Source of the DNA: Clostridiales bacterium
GTDB taxonomy: Bacteria; Bacillota_A; Clostridia; Saccharofermentanales; Saccharofermentanaceae
Length of the DNA: 9,026 nt
Assembly (NCBI GenBank): GCA_024695545.1
Contig: JAILHZ010000083.1
Location: 1 to 9,026 of the forward strand
Direction of reading: 5' to 3'
Part shown: positions 1 to 5,777 of the stretch, piece by piece
Numbering within the stretch: position 1 is the stretch's first letter
Layout of the letters: every line of letters begins with the position of its first letter
Made by a program: the position numbers and the translations under genes
The notes under the pieces: model-generated
Seen by the model: only the letters and a program-made list of their open reading frames with translations
Told to the model about the DNA's origin: nothing
The model's database searches: none

Positions 1-477
<477 letters not shown>

Positions 478-547
478 TTAATTCCTCCATAATAGATAAT
501 CTGAAATCAATTTGCCTTGGCCTCAGGATGATCCGCGATTTCCTCTC

Positions 548-556
548 GAAAAGCAC
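548..556 (+). repeat. GAAAAGCAC repeat, copy in the gdhA leader
   Basis: Exact GAAAAGCAC followed by T on the plus strand. It lies in the untranslated gdhA leader, between the small hairpin and the ribosome binding site, so no protein constraint is known to explain it. Confidence 0.6.
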
Positions 557-564
557 TCGTCACC

Positions 565-579
565 TGAGCTTCCAGCTCA
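565..579 (-). promoter_or_regulatory. Small hairpin at the 5' end of the gdhA leader
   Basis: TGAGCT (565-570) and AGCTCA (574-579) form a perfect 6-bp stem with a 3-nt loop. With the promoter at 589-616, transcription would start near 582, so this hairpin would sit within the first few bases of the gdhA mRNA. Hairpins in that position often protect mRNA from 5' decay; that role is inferred. It has no U tract and is not a terminator. Confidence 0.4.
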
Positions 580-588
580 ACAGTTGTC

Positions 589-616
589 ATTATACAACCG
601 CTTATAGGATTTGCAA
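589..616 (-). promoter_or_regulatory. Sigma-A type promoter of gdhA
   Basis: Reading on the minus strand, TTGCAA (616-611) and a consensus TATAAT (594-589) are separated by 16 nt. The expected start site is near 582, giving a leader of about 108 nt before the gdhA ATG. The -10 is perfect, and the -35 differs from TTGACA at the fourth and fifth bases. This is the best promoter in the gap between the terminator and gdhA. Confidence 0.7.
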
Positions 617-661
617 ATAGGAATTTGCCGATTTTTGCAAGAAGAATAAAAAACGTTGCAA
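611..661. promoter_or_regulatory. Three TTGCAA palindromes upstream of the gdhA promoter
   Basis: The self-complementary hexamer TTGCAA occurs at 611-616 (also the -35), 635-640 and 656-661, spaced 24 and 21 bp, roughly two helical turns. A fourth copy lies at 813-818. Regular spacing suggests binding sites for a regulator on one face of the DNA, but the background is AT-rich and the hexamer is short, so chance is possible. Confidence 0.25.
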
Positions 662-752
662 AAAGTGAAAGATTTTTCCGACAGACGGATTTGGTTGAGA
701 AGTTGTCAAAAGGATTGTAGAATGGCGGAAGATGCCCTTATCCCTAAATGAG

Positions 753-785
753 AAAAGCACCGGCCGGGTGGGGACAAGTGCTTTT
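753..785 (-). terminator. Stem-loop terminator after the redox operon, built from two inverted repeat copies
   Basis: AAAAGCAC (753-760) and GTGCTTTT (778-785) are perfect reverse complements and would form an 8-bp stem around a 17-nt GC-rich interior, with extra pairing of GG and CC possible inside. It lies 46 nt past the stop of the membrane ferredoxin gene and 137 nt before the gdhA promoter, the right place to end the long operon. The tail after the stem on the minus strand (CTCATTTA) is only weakly U-rich, but the stem itself ends in a run of four T, so intrinsic termination is plausible. Both arms are copies of the AAAAGCAC word that recurs through the window. The near symmetry means it could work in either direction. 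Confidence 0.6.
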
Positions 786-831
786 GGATTATGAAAGTCG
801 GAAATTAAAATGTTGCAAAATCGTTCGGTTT

Positions 832-1701
832 TTACGATGGCTTATCCTTCTTCTTTCCGCTGATGCCGATGTGAAGCGCTTTCTGCGGACAGGCGCGGAC
901 GCAGTCGCCGCAGCGGATACACTCCATGCTGTTGGGCTTCTTTGAAGGGTCGATGTTCATCTTGCAGGAATTTGCGCAGGCACTGCAGTGGACGCACTTG
1001 CTCTCATCCAGGTGCATGCGGACGAGTGCGAAACGGTTGAAGAATCCGTAGAATGCGCCAAGAGGGCAGAGGTATTTGCAGAACGGGCGGTAGACGATCA
1101 GGGCCGAAACGATGATGATGCCCAGCACGATGAGTTTCCAGTTAAAGAGCCACCCGAACTGCGAGCGGAGGATGGGCTGCCGGAAGTATGTGATGATGCC
1201 CGCGACCGTGCCGGATGGGCACAGGTACTTGCAGAATGCAGGCGTCAGGGACAGGGAGATCGGAAGCAGGATGACCAGGATCAGAAGGACAGCGTACTTC
1301 AGATAGCGGAGGTACTTGTCGAACTTGAACTGATTCTTTTTATAGAAGGGAATAAGATACAGGAGATCCTGAAGGAATCCGAACGGGCACAGGAAACCGC
1401 AGACGATGCGTCCGAGGAGTGCGCCGAAAAAGATCAGAAGACCCAGTACGTAGTAGGGGAAACGGAACTTAAGTCCGCTCAGGAAGTTCTGGAAGGAGCC
1501 GACCGGACAGGCGCCGACGGCACCCGGGCAGGAGTAGCAGTTCAGGCCCGGGACACAGACCTTTTTTGCGGATCCGGTATAGATCTTTCCCGTGAAAAAG
1601 CCCTTGAAATTGGCATTCTGGATGAGCATGGCGACGGCCTGGATGCCGTGCCTTGCTCCGCCTTTGCAGCTGCGACCGGTTTTCTTTCCTTCCTTATCCA
1701 A
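832..1701 (-). CDS. Polytopic membrane 4Fe-4S protein (NapH/polyferredoxin-like electron carrier)
   Basis: A 289-residue integral membrane iron-sulfur protein, likely moving electrons across or along the cytoplasmic membrane. An N-terminal cysteine block (C49, C55, C58, C65, in CVPGLNCYSCPG) is followed by hydrophobic segments near 84-104, 136-156 and 186-205. Three repeated CxxxCP motifs (C101/C105, C157/C161, C208/C212) are typical of the NapH/CcoG-like 4Fe-4S membrane family. The C-terminus has two full ferredoxin motifs: C236-x2-C-x2-C-x3-C and C261-x2-C-x2-C-x3-CP. The start chosen is TTG at 1701, which overlaps the stop of the preceding small gene (TTGGATAA) with a GGAG upstream, suggesting translational coupling. 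A later in-frame ATG (residue 24) would also keep every motif. It is the last gene of the unit. The physiological donor and acceptor are unknown; the neighbouring CXXC peptide and TlpA lipoproteins are the obvious candidates. Confidence 0.85.
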   Translation of the reverse strand: MDKEGKKTGRSCKGGARHGIQAVAMLIQNANFKGFFTGKIYTGSAKKVCVPGLNCYSCPGAVGACPVGSFQNFLSGLKFRFPYYVLGLLIFFGALLGRIVCGFLCPFGFLQDLLYLIPFYKKNQFKFDKYLRYLKYAVLLILVILLPISLSLTPAFCKYLCPSGTVAGIITYFRQPILRSQFGWLFNWKLIVLGIIIVSALIVYRPFCKYLCPLGAFYGFFNRFALVRMHLDESKCVHCSACANSCKMNIDPSKKPNSMECIRCGDCVRACPQKALHIGISGKKKDKPS

Positions 1702-1849
1702 TGCCGATACACTCCATGCAGATGCGTCTGGCCTTGTTAAGGACAGATGCCGCCTGACCGGAGCAGACGCCGAAAACGATCAGTCCGATGCCTGTAAGGA
1801 TCAGAAGAATGGTAACGATATTCTTCTTAATAAAAGAGTGCTTTTCCAT
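1694..1849 (-). CDS. Small CXXC membrane protein, CD1871A-like
   Basis: A 51-residue protein with a short basic N-terminus (MEKHSFIKKN), one membrane helix (about 10-28), and a conserved tail SVLNKARRICMECIGIG with the pair C44/C47. The sequence shows ATG at 1849 with AGGAG 7 nt upstream, and a stop overlapping the TTG start of the membrane ferredoxin gene. The tail matches the small Firmicutes family that NCBI calls CD1871A family CXXC motif-containing protein; the match is from memory of the ...CIGIG ending. The family has no established function that I know of, and members are typically found beside a 4Fe-4S membrane protein, as here. The tail would face outward if the basic N-terminus stays inside, placing the CXXC pair near the lipoprotein thioredoxins. 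A role as a redox relay between the ferredoxin and TlpA proteins is inference. The first codons contain a copy of GAAAAGCAC. Confidence 0.8.
   Translation of the reverse strand: MEKHSFIKKNIVTILLILTGIGLIVFGVCSGQAASVLNKARRICMECIGIG
1838..1846 (-). repeat. GAAAAGCAC repeat, copy in the CD1871A-like gene
   Basis: Exact GAAAAGCAC followed by T, in the coding orientation, read in frame as GAA AAG CAC (Glu-Lys-His, residues 2-4). Confidence 0.6.
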
Positions 1850-1907
1850 AAGGCTTCTCCTGAATTAGCACTGCTTCCGGAAAAAAGCGAAGCTTCGAAG
1901 GATGATC

Positions 1908-2621
1908 TTACTTGATATACTTCTCGACGATGGCTGCCCAGTCATCGTAGGTGTTCGAGCCGACGACCGCGTTATCGCTGTAGCCGTTCGAAATGGGAAG
2001 TACATGACCGTCCTGATCGACGAAGATCGTGGTCGGTACATAGCCGGTCTGGTAGGTATCAAATGCGGAGGAATATCCGGCGACCGGATAAGTCGTGCCG
2101 GCCTGGGCGAGGATAGCCTTTACATCTTCGATCTGATCGTCAGAAGAGAAGACGCCGATCACATAAAGACCCTGATCCTTATAATTCTCATAAAGTTTCT
2201 CAAGCTCCGGCATCTCAGCGACGCACGGTCCGCACCAGGGCTCCCAGAAGTTGATCATGGTGACCTTGTGCTCGCGGAAGACATCCTCGGTGATTACATC
2301 GCCGTTCATATCCACGATGGAAAAGTACATGTCCGGGGAATACTTCGGATCATCTACGGTGATGATCGTATCCAGGACCGGCTCGTTTTCCGGCAGGGTG
2401 GTCGACGGTTCTTCCGATGAATCCTCGACCGGTGTGGTACCTGTCAGTGCACGAAGATCTGTCTCGTCATCTACATATTTCGAGACATCACTTACGACAT
2501 TGTCGATCTTCTCATCGATCTTCTTCGAAATGCTGTTCTTCTTCTCCTCGGCTTCCTCTCCACAGCCAACGAGTGCTACGGTCATTGCAACCGCAAGAAC
2601 GGCCAACAGTTTCCTTTTCAT
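1908..2621 (-). CDS. TlpA-like thioredoxin lipoprotein, copy 2 (long linker)
   Basis: A 237-residue predicted lipoprotein of the TlpA/ResA-like thiol-disulfide family, acting on the outer face of the membrane. The ATG at 2621 follows AAAGGAG; a TTG further upstream lies before the Shine-Dalgarno and is unlikely. Residues 1-20 form a lipoprotein signal ending LVGC (C20). An acidic, Ser/Thr/Glu-rich linker runs to about residue 88 and probably acts as a spacer from the membrane. The thioredoxin domain follows: MYFSIVDMNG start, active site WEPWCGPC (CGPC 130-133), EMPELEKLYENYKDQG helix, and a VPTTIF segment with the cis-proline. It closely resembles the neighbouring copy and differs mainly in the longer linker and C-terminal loop. 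The CGPC motif suggests a reductase rather than an oxidase. The substrate is unknown: no methionine sulfoxide reductase, cytochrome c or CcdA gene is visible. Confidence 0.9.
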   Translation of the reverse strand: MKRKLLAVLAVAMTVALVGCGEEAEEKKNSISKKIDEKIDNVVSDVSKYVDDETDLRALTGTTPVEDSSEEPSTTLPENEPVLDTIITVDDPKYSPDMYFSIVDMNGDVITEDVFREHKVTMINFWEPWCGPCVAEMPELEKLYENYKDQGLYVIGVFSSDDQIEDVKAILAQAGTTYPVAGYSSAFDTYQTGYVPTTIFVDQDGHVLPISNGYSDNAVVGSNTYDDWAAIVEKYIK

Positions 2622-2661
2622 TCCATGTTCTCCTTTCAAAACAGAACAGAGATATTACGCA

Positions 2662-3216
2662 TTACTTATAGTAGGTATCGACGAGGGCTGCCCAGTCTTC
2701 ATAGGCTCTCGAGCCGATATATAATTTGTCGCTTTCAGCGGCACCGAGCGGAAGGACCCATCCGTTCTGATCCACGAAGATCGTGGTCGGAACAGAACCT
2801 GTCTGGAAGCGGTCGAAGGCAGAATCATACGCCGCGAGCGGATATGTCGTACCGGCGTTGCTCATTACTTTCTTTACATCGCTCATCATGTCGGTGGAGG
2901 AAAAAACGCCGATGATGTAGAAACCCTTGTCTTTATAGTTCTCATAGAGTTTCTCAAGTTCTGGCATCTCACTGACACACGGTCCGCACCACGGCTCCCA
3001 GAAGTTGATCATGGTGAGCGTGTGATTCGAGAAGACGGTCTCGTCGATATAGTTTCCGTCTATGTCACGGATCGTGAAGTTGATCTCAGGGAAATAATCC
3101 ACTCCGACAGATACGTTCGGATTGGATTTCTCATGCTTCTTTTTTTTGCATGCAGTGCAGGCAAAGAGCGAAACGGCCATCGCGACCGCTACGGCAACAA
3201 TCAGTTTCTTTTTCAT
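2662..3216 (-). CDS. TlpA-like thioredoxin lipoprotein, copy 1 (short linker)
   Basis: A 184-residue predicted lipoprotein with a thioredoxin fold. The ATG at 3216 is preferred because AGGA lies 7 nt upstream and the signal peptide then starts MKKKLIVAV; an upstream TTG would add a charged extension in front of it. The signal ends LFAC (C20), a slightly atypical lipobox with Phe at -2. After a short Lys-rich spacer comes the domain: FTIRDIDGN, active site WEPWCGPC (CGPC 77-80), a helix SEMPELEKLYENYKDKG, and SVPTTIF with cis-Pro143. It is a tandem paralogue of the next gene, and even the DNA around the active site is nearly identical (2971-3014 against 2219-2262), so the duplication is recent or kept alike by conversion. 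It lies 39 nt after nspC without a visible terminator, so it is probably transcribed with the polyamine genes as well as with the redox genes. Confidence 0.9.
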   Translation of the reverse strand: MKKKLIVAVAVAMAVSLFACTACKKKKHEKSNPNVSVGVDYFPEINFTIRDIDGNYIDETVFSNHTLTMINFWEPWCGPCVSEMPELEKLYENYKDKGFYIIGVFSSTDMMSDVKKVMSNAGTTYPLAAYDSAFDRFQTGSVPTTIFVDQNGWVLPLGAAESDKLYIGSRAYEDWAALVDTYYK

Positions 3217-3255
3217 CTTTCTTTCCTTTTCACGGCTTCTCTTTCCTATTCCCAA

Positions 3256-4509
3256 TTATACTCTCATTTTAAAATCCTGATATTCGAATTCTTTGACTTT
3301 TACGGCATATCCGTCTTCCTCCAGAAGCCATATAGAGGGAAGCGGCATACCGTTGAACGTATTATCTTTTACCATGGTATACATCGCCATGTCAAGAAAA
3401 TACAATCTGTCACCCGGTTTAAGTTCTTCTTCAAACGAGTAATCGCCGATGACATCGCCTGCCAGACAGGTGTTTCCGGCAAGTCTGTACATATATGGTT
3501 TTTCGTCCGCTTCAAAAGCACTTTTAAGCGGCGGCCGGTAAGGCATCTCAAGCACATCAGGCATATGACATGCGGCTGAAACATCGAGGATCGCGATCTT
3601 TATCCCGTTCTCAACGATATCGAGGACGGTGCCGATCAGGTACCCTGCTTCGATGGCGACGGCCTCGCCGGGCTCAAGATATACGGTAACGTTATACTTC
3701 TCGGCGAGCCTCTTTACCTCGGAGATCAGGCCTTCTCTGTCATAGTCATCTTTTGTGATGTGGTGTCCGCCGCCGAGGTTCAGCCAGGTGATCTGCGGAA
3801 GTGACAGAAGGTCACCGAACTTCTCTTCGATGACTTTAATGGTGCGTGAGAGCGGACCAAAGCCCTGCTCGCAGTGGGTATGAAAGTGAAGACCTTCTAT
3901 CCCGGCGAAGATGGAACTGTTCCAGATCTCGGGAGTGACGGGCGATCCTGTGCCGAGTTCGCGGTCAAGGAGTTCACGAAGGATGCCGAGGCGTGATCCC
4001 GTGACGCAGGGATTATAGATGTCCGTCTCGATCTCGGAATACTCCGGATTCATGCGAAGACCAAAGGACGGGCAGGTCCTGACGGAAGCTGCAACAGAGC
4101 TGTCGGCAGTCCCGACGGAAGTGCTTTTCGAGAAGGAAAGTGCGCGCCCGCGATGGACTTTCCACTGGCTTATGGAGTTGAAGATGATGTGATCACAGAT
4201 CGGAAGAAGTTTGTCCATGTCTTCCTCTGTGAAGGCCGGCGCGTAGACATGGGTCTCTTTGCCGAAGGGCTTTCCCATCTCTTCGTAGCCGAGGCGCGCC
4301 TCATGGTAGCCGGACGCGGTCGTGCCGCTTAAGTACTTGCTGAGTTCGGGATAGGTCGAGTAGCAGGAAAATGCTTTCTGCGCGAGAAGAATATGCGCGC
4401 CGGATCTGTCCGCGACGTCCTTAAGGATCGCGGCATTCCTGCGGAGTGCCGGCATATCGACAACGAATGCGGGCGTAGGGATCTTATCTAAAGTTACACG
4501 GTCAGACAT
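3256..4509 (-). CDS. nspC: Carboxynorspermidine/carboxyspermidine decarboxylase
   Basis: A 417-residue PLP-dependent fold-III decarboxylase (alanine-racemase-like barrel) that releases CO2 from carboxyspermidine or carboxynorspermidine to give spermidine or norspermidine in the cytosol. The start IPTPAFVVD is typical. Lys45 in LAQKAFSCY is the PLP Schiff-base lysine; HFHTHCEQ (208-215), NLGGGHH (244-250) and EPGEA (279-283) bind cofactor and substrate; GNTCLAGD (345-352, Cys348) and the DMAMYTMVKDNTFNG block (373-387) complete the site. The protein is about 35-40 residues longer than usual, partly through a Ser/Thr/Ala-rich insertion near 124-148, just before the conserved FGLRMNPEYSE. The ATG at 4509 lies 9 nt after the membrane-protein stop, so translation is probably coupled. 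Its usual partner, the dehydrogenase, is one gene upstream in the operon. Sequence alone does not decide between the C7 (nor) and C8 substrates. Confidence 0.93.
   Translation of the reverse strand: MSDRVTLDKIPTPAFVVDMPALRRNAAILKDVADRSGAHILLAQKAFSCYSTYPELSKYLSGTTASGYHEARLGYEEMGKPFGKETHVYAPAFTEEDMDKLLPICDHIIFNSISQWKVHRGRALSFSKSTSVGTADSSVAASVRTCPSFGLRMNPEYSEIETDIYNPCVTGSRLGILRELLDRELGTGSPVTPEIWNSSIFAGIEGLHFHTHCEQGFGPLSRTIKVIEEKFGDLLSLPQITWLNLGGGHHITKDDYDREGLISEVKRLAEKYNVTVYLEPGEAVAIEAGYLIGTVLDIVENGIKIAILDVSAACHMPDVLEMPYRPPLKSAFEADEKPYMYRLAGNTCLAGDVIGDYSFEEELKPGDRLYFLDMAMYTMVKDNTFNGMPLPSIWLLEEDGYAVKVKEFEYQDFKMRV
3514..3521 (+). repeat. AAAAGCAC repeat, copy in nspC (3' part)
   Basis: Core octamer preceded by C rather than G and followed by T, in the orientation opposite to the gene. 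On the coding strand it reads AGT GCT TTT (Ser-Ala-Phe). Confidence 0.5.
4131..4139 (-). repeat. GAAAAGCAC repeat, copy in the nspC insertion
   Basis: Exact GAAAAGCAC followed by T, in the coding orientation, read as AAA AGC ACT (Lys-Ser-Thr). It lies inside the extra Ser/Thr-rich segment of NspC. The octamer GACGGAAG occurs directly repeated nearby at 4081-4088 and 4124-4131. Confidence 0.6.
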
Positions 4510-4518
4510 ATTCCTGTT

Positions 4519-5718
4519 TCAACCTTCTTTCTTATTTGATGAGCCTATTATATCAGACAACCCTACCGGCAATGCGACCCAGAACGGGTTGTACGCGGGA
4601 TCGAGAAGGTGGTGGGCGATCGCGCAGTTCAGCGCGATGAACGTAACCACGATGAGGAAGCGGGTATCCATCCGGTTCTTATATGCCAGGAAGCAGTGAA
4701 GAAGGATCACCGCTATCGCGATGAGGATACCGAATGCGAAGAGGATGTGAAGGTACGAACAGTCCACGAAGTTATAGTCTTCCGGAAGCGTATCGTCGGA
4801 GATTCCTCCCATGCCGATCCACTTCACATACTGTCCGCCGATCGTGATCCCGATCTTCGAAAAGGCCTGATACCCCCACTCCAGACGGCGCGTCAGGATG
4901 TCGTTCAGTTTCAGTATGAAGCCGCTCTCTGTCTGATAAAGGAGCGTCAGAACCGTCATGACGATCGCGGCAGCCGGAGTGATCACAAGGGAGATCTTCT
5001 GCCAGAAACCATCCCATGAAGCACAGGTCTCCTTCTTTTTCGTGATCGTTTCATGAACGAAGAAGCAGACGATTGCGAGGACCGAGCACATGAAGTCCGT
5101 CTTGCCGAAAGTGGGCCAGAAGACCAGAGATGCTGCGGCAAGAAGGCCGATCCAGTGAAGGATCTTCATCTTCCTGCTGTAAAGATAAAGAACAGTCAGG
5201 ACGAGGAAGAATGCTCTTGCCGAATAATCCGTGCACCAGAAGCATCCGAGGGCGTATCTCGGCACGGCGCCGTTATGGATCGAGATGTTATCGATCCATC
5301 CTGCCAGTGCGGCTATGGTCGTTATTGCCATGACCGCAAGCGACACCAGAAGATAGACCTTCAGGATCTTCTTAAAGTCGATGGCGCTTGCAGAGATCAC
5401 CAGGCATGCACACAGAAGAAGATCGTCGTTATATGTGATCAGGTAGCACTGTGCCGTAAGAAGTACGACCACACCGAGGGCAAGGAGCTTCTTCAGCGTC
5501 GTTGCTCTGCTTAAGAAAAAGAGGCTGAAGAGGACAAGACTTACCGGAAGAACAGTGCTTTTCAAAAGGCCGACGATATAGTCCGCGGCTTCGGAAAACT
5601 GATACGAGACTGTCGTTTCATACAGGACCGTTAATGCGATCCATGGAATAAACAGGGCAAAAAAGATGTTCTCGCCCTGCTTCCTCTTCTTCGCATCCAT
5701 CATGTGCGTTTCGTTCAT
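4519..5718 (-). CDS. Polytopic membrane protein, polysaccharide polymerase-like (Wzy/ligase type), uncertain
   Basis: A 399-residue hydrophobic protein with about 11 predicted membrane helices (for example near 17-37, 47-69, 74-93, 116-140, 165-182 and a pair in the last 90 residues). It has a larger hydrophilic loop at roughly 265-325 and a basic N-terminus. The DCSYLHILFAFG stretch before the late helices, preceded by the Gly-rich GMGG turn, recalls O-antigen polymerase and ligase proteins that work on lipid-linked glycans at the outer membrane face, but no strict family motif is seen; the assignment rests on overall topology. The ATG at 5718 has only a weak purine-rich site (GGGTAGAAA); ATG codons at residues 6 and 7 are alternatives. 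It sits between the two enzymes of the carboxyspermidine route, 9 nt before nspC and directly after a strong hairpin, an unexpected place for a glycan gene. A polyamine transport role cannot be excluded, but it does not resemble PotE or PotABCD. Confidence 0.6.
   Translation of the reverse strand: MNETHMMDAKKRKQGENIFFALFIPWIALTVLYETTVSYQFSEAADYIVGLLKSTVLPVSLVLFSLFFLSRATTLKKLLALGVVVLLTAQCYLITYNDDLLLCACLVISASAIDFKKILKVYLLVSLAVMAITTIAALAGWIDNISIHNGAVPRYALGCFWCTDYSARAFFLVLTVLYLYSRKMKILHWIGLLAAASLVFWPTFGKTDFMCSVLAIVCFFVHETITKKKETCASWDGFWQKISLVITPAAAIVMTVLTLLYQTESGFILKLNDILTRRLEWGYQAFSKIGITIGGQYVKWIGMGGISDDTLPEDYNFVDCSYLHILFAFGILIAIAVILLHCFLAYKNRMDTRFLIVVTFIALNCAIAHHLLDPAYNPFWVALPVGLSDIIGSSNKKEG
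5555..5563 (-). repeat. GAAAAGCAC repeat, copy in the membrane-protein gene
   Basis: Exact GAAAAGCAC followed by T, in the coding orientation, read as AAA AGC ACT (Lys-Ser-Thr) in the loop region between early helices. Confidence 0.6.
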
Positions 5719-5735
5719 TTTCTACCCGTAAACTC

Positions 5736-5770
5736 ATGTGACCGCCCCCGGAGCCCGGGAGCGATCACAT
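5736..5770 (-). terminator. Strong 16-bp hairpin after the dehydrogenase gene, no U tract
   Basis: Positions 5736-5751 and 5755-5770 pair over 16 bp without a bulge (two G-U wobbles in the minus-strand RNA) around a 3-nt loop, with a GC-rich core. It begins 7 nt after the dehydrogenase stop codon. No T-run follows on either strand, so it is a poor intrinsic terminator in isolation. It may be a partial terminator, an mRNA end stabiliser left after cleavage, or a roadblock that lowers expression of the membrane protein and nspC. There is only 17 nt between it and the next start codon, leaving no room for a separate promoter. Confidence 0.65.
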
Positions 5771-5777
5771 ATGATCC

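Noticed and set aside
507..590. A 27-codon minus-strand open frame in the gdhA leader, rich in Glu and Ala
   Set aside because: Its ATG overlaps the -10 box, so it would not be in the transcript, and it has no Shine-Dalgarno. A shorter GTG-started version is possible but unsupported; noted only as a leader-peptide possibility.
988..1740. Long plus-strand open frame of 250 codons opposite the membrane ferredoxin gene
   Set aside because: It is the antisense shadow of a gene with unmistakable cysteine motifs. The composition is highly charged and low-complexity, with no ribosome binding site or known domain.
1880..1905. Possible weak terminator between the second TlpA gene and the CD1871A-like gene
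   Set aside because: On the minus strand AAGC-TTC-GCTT is followed by a few T, but the stem is only 4-5 bp and overlaps a self-complementary stretch (CGAAGCTTCG). Too weak to call.
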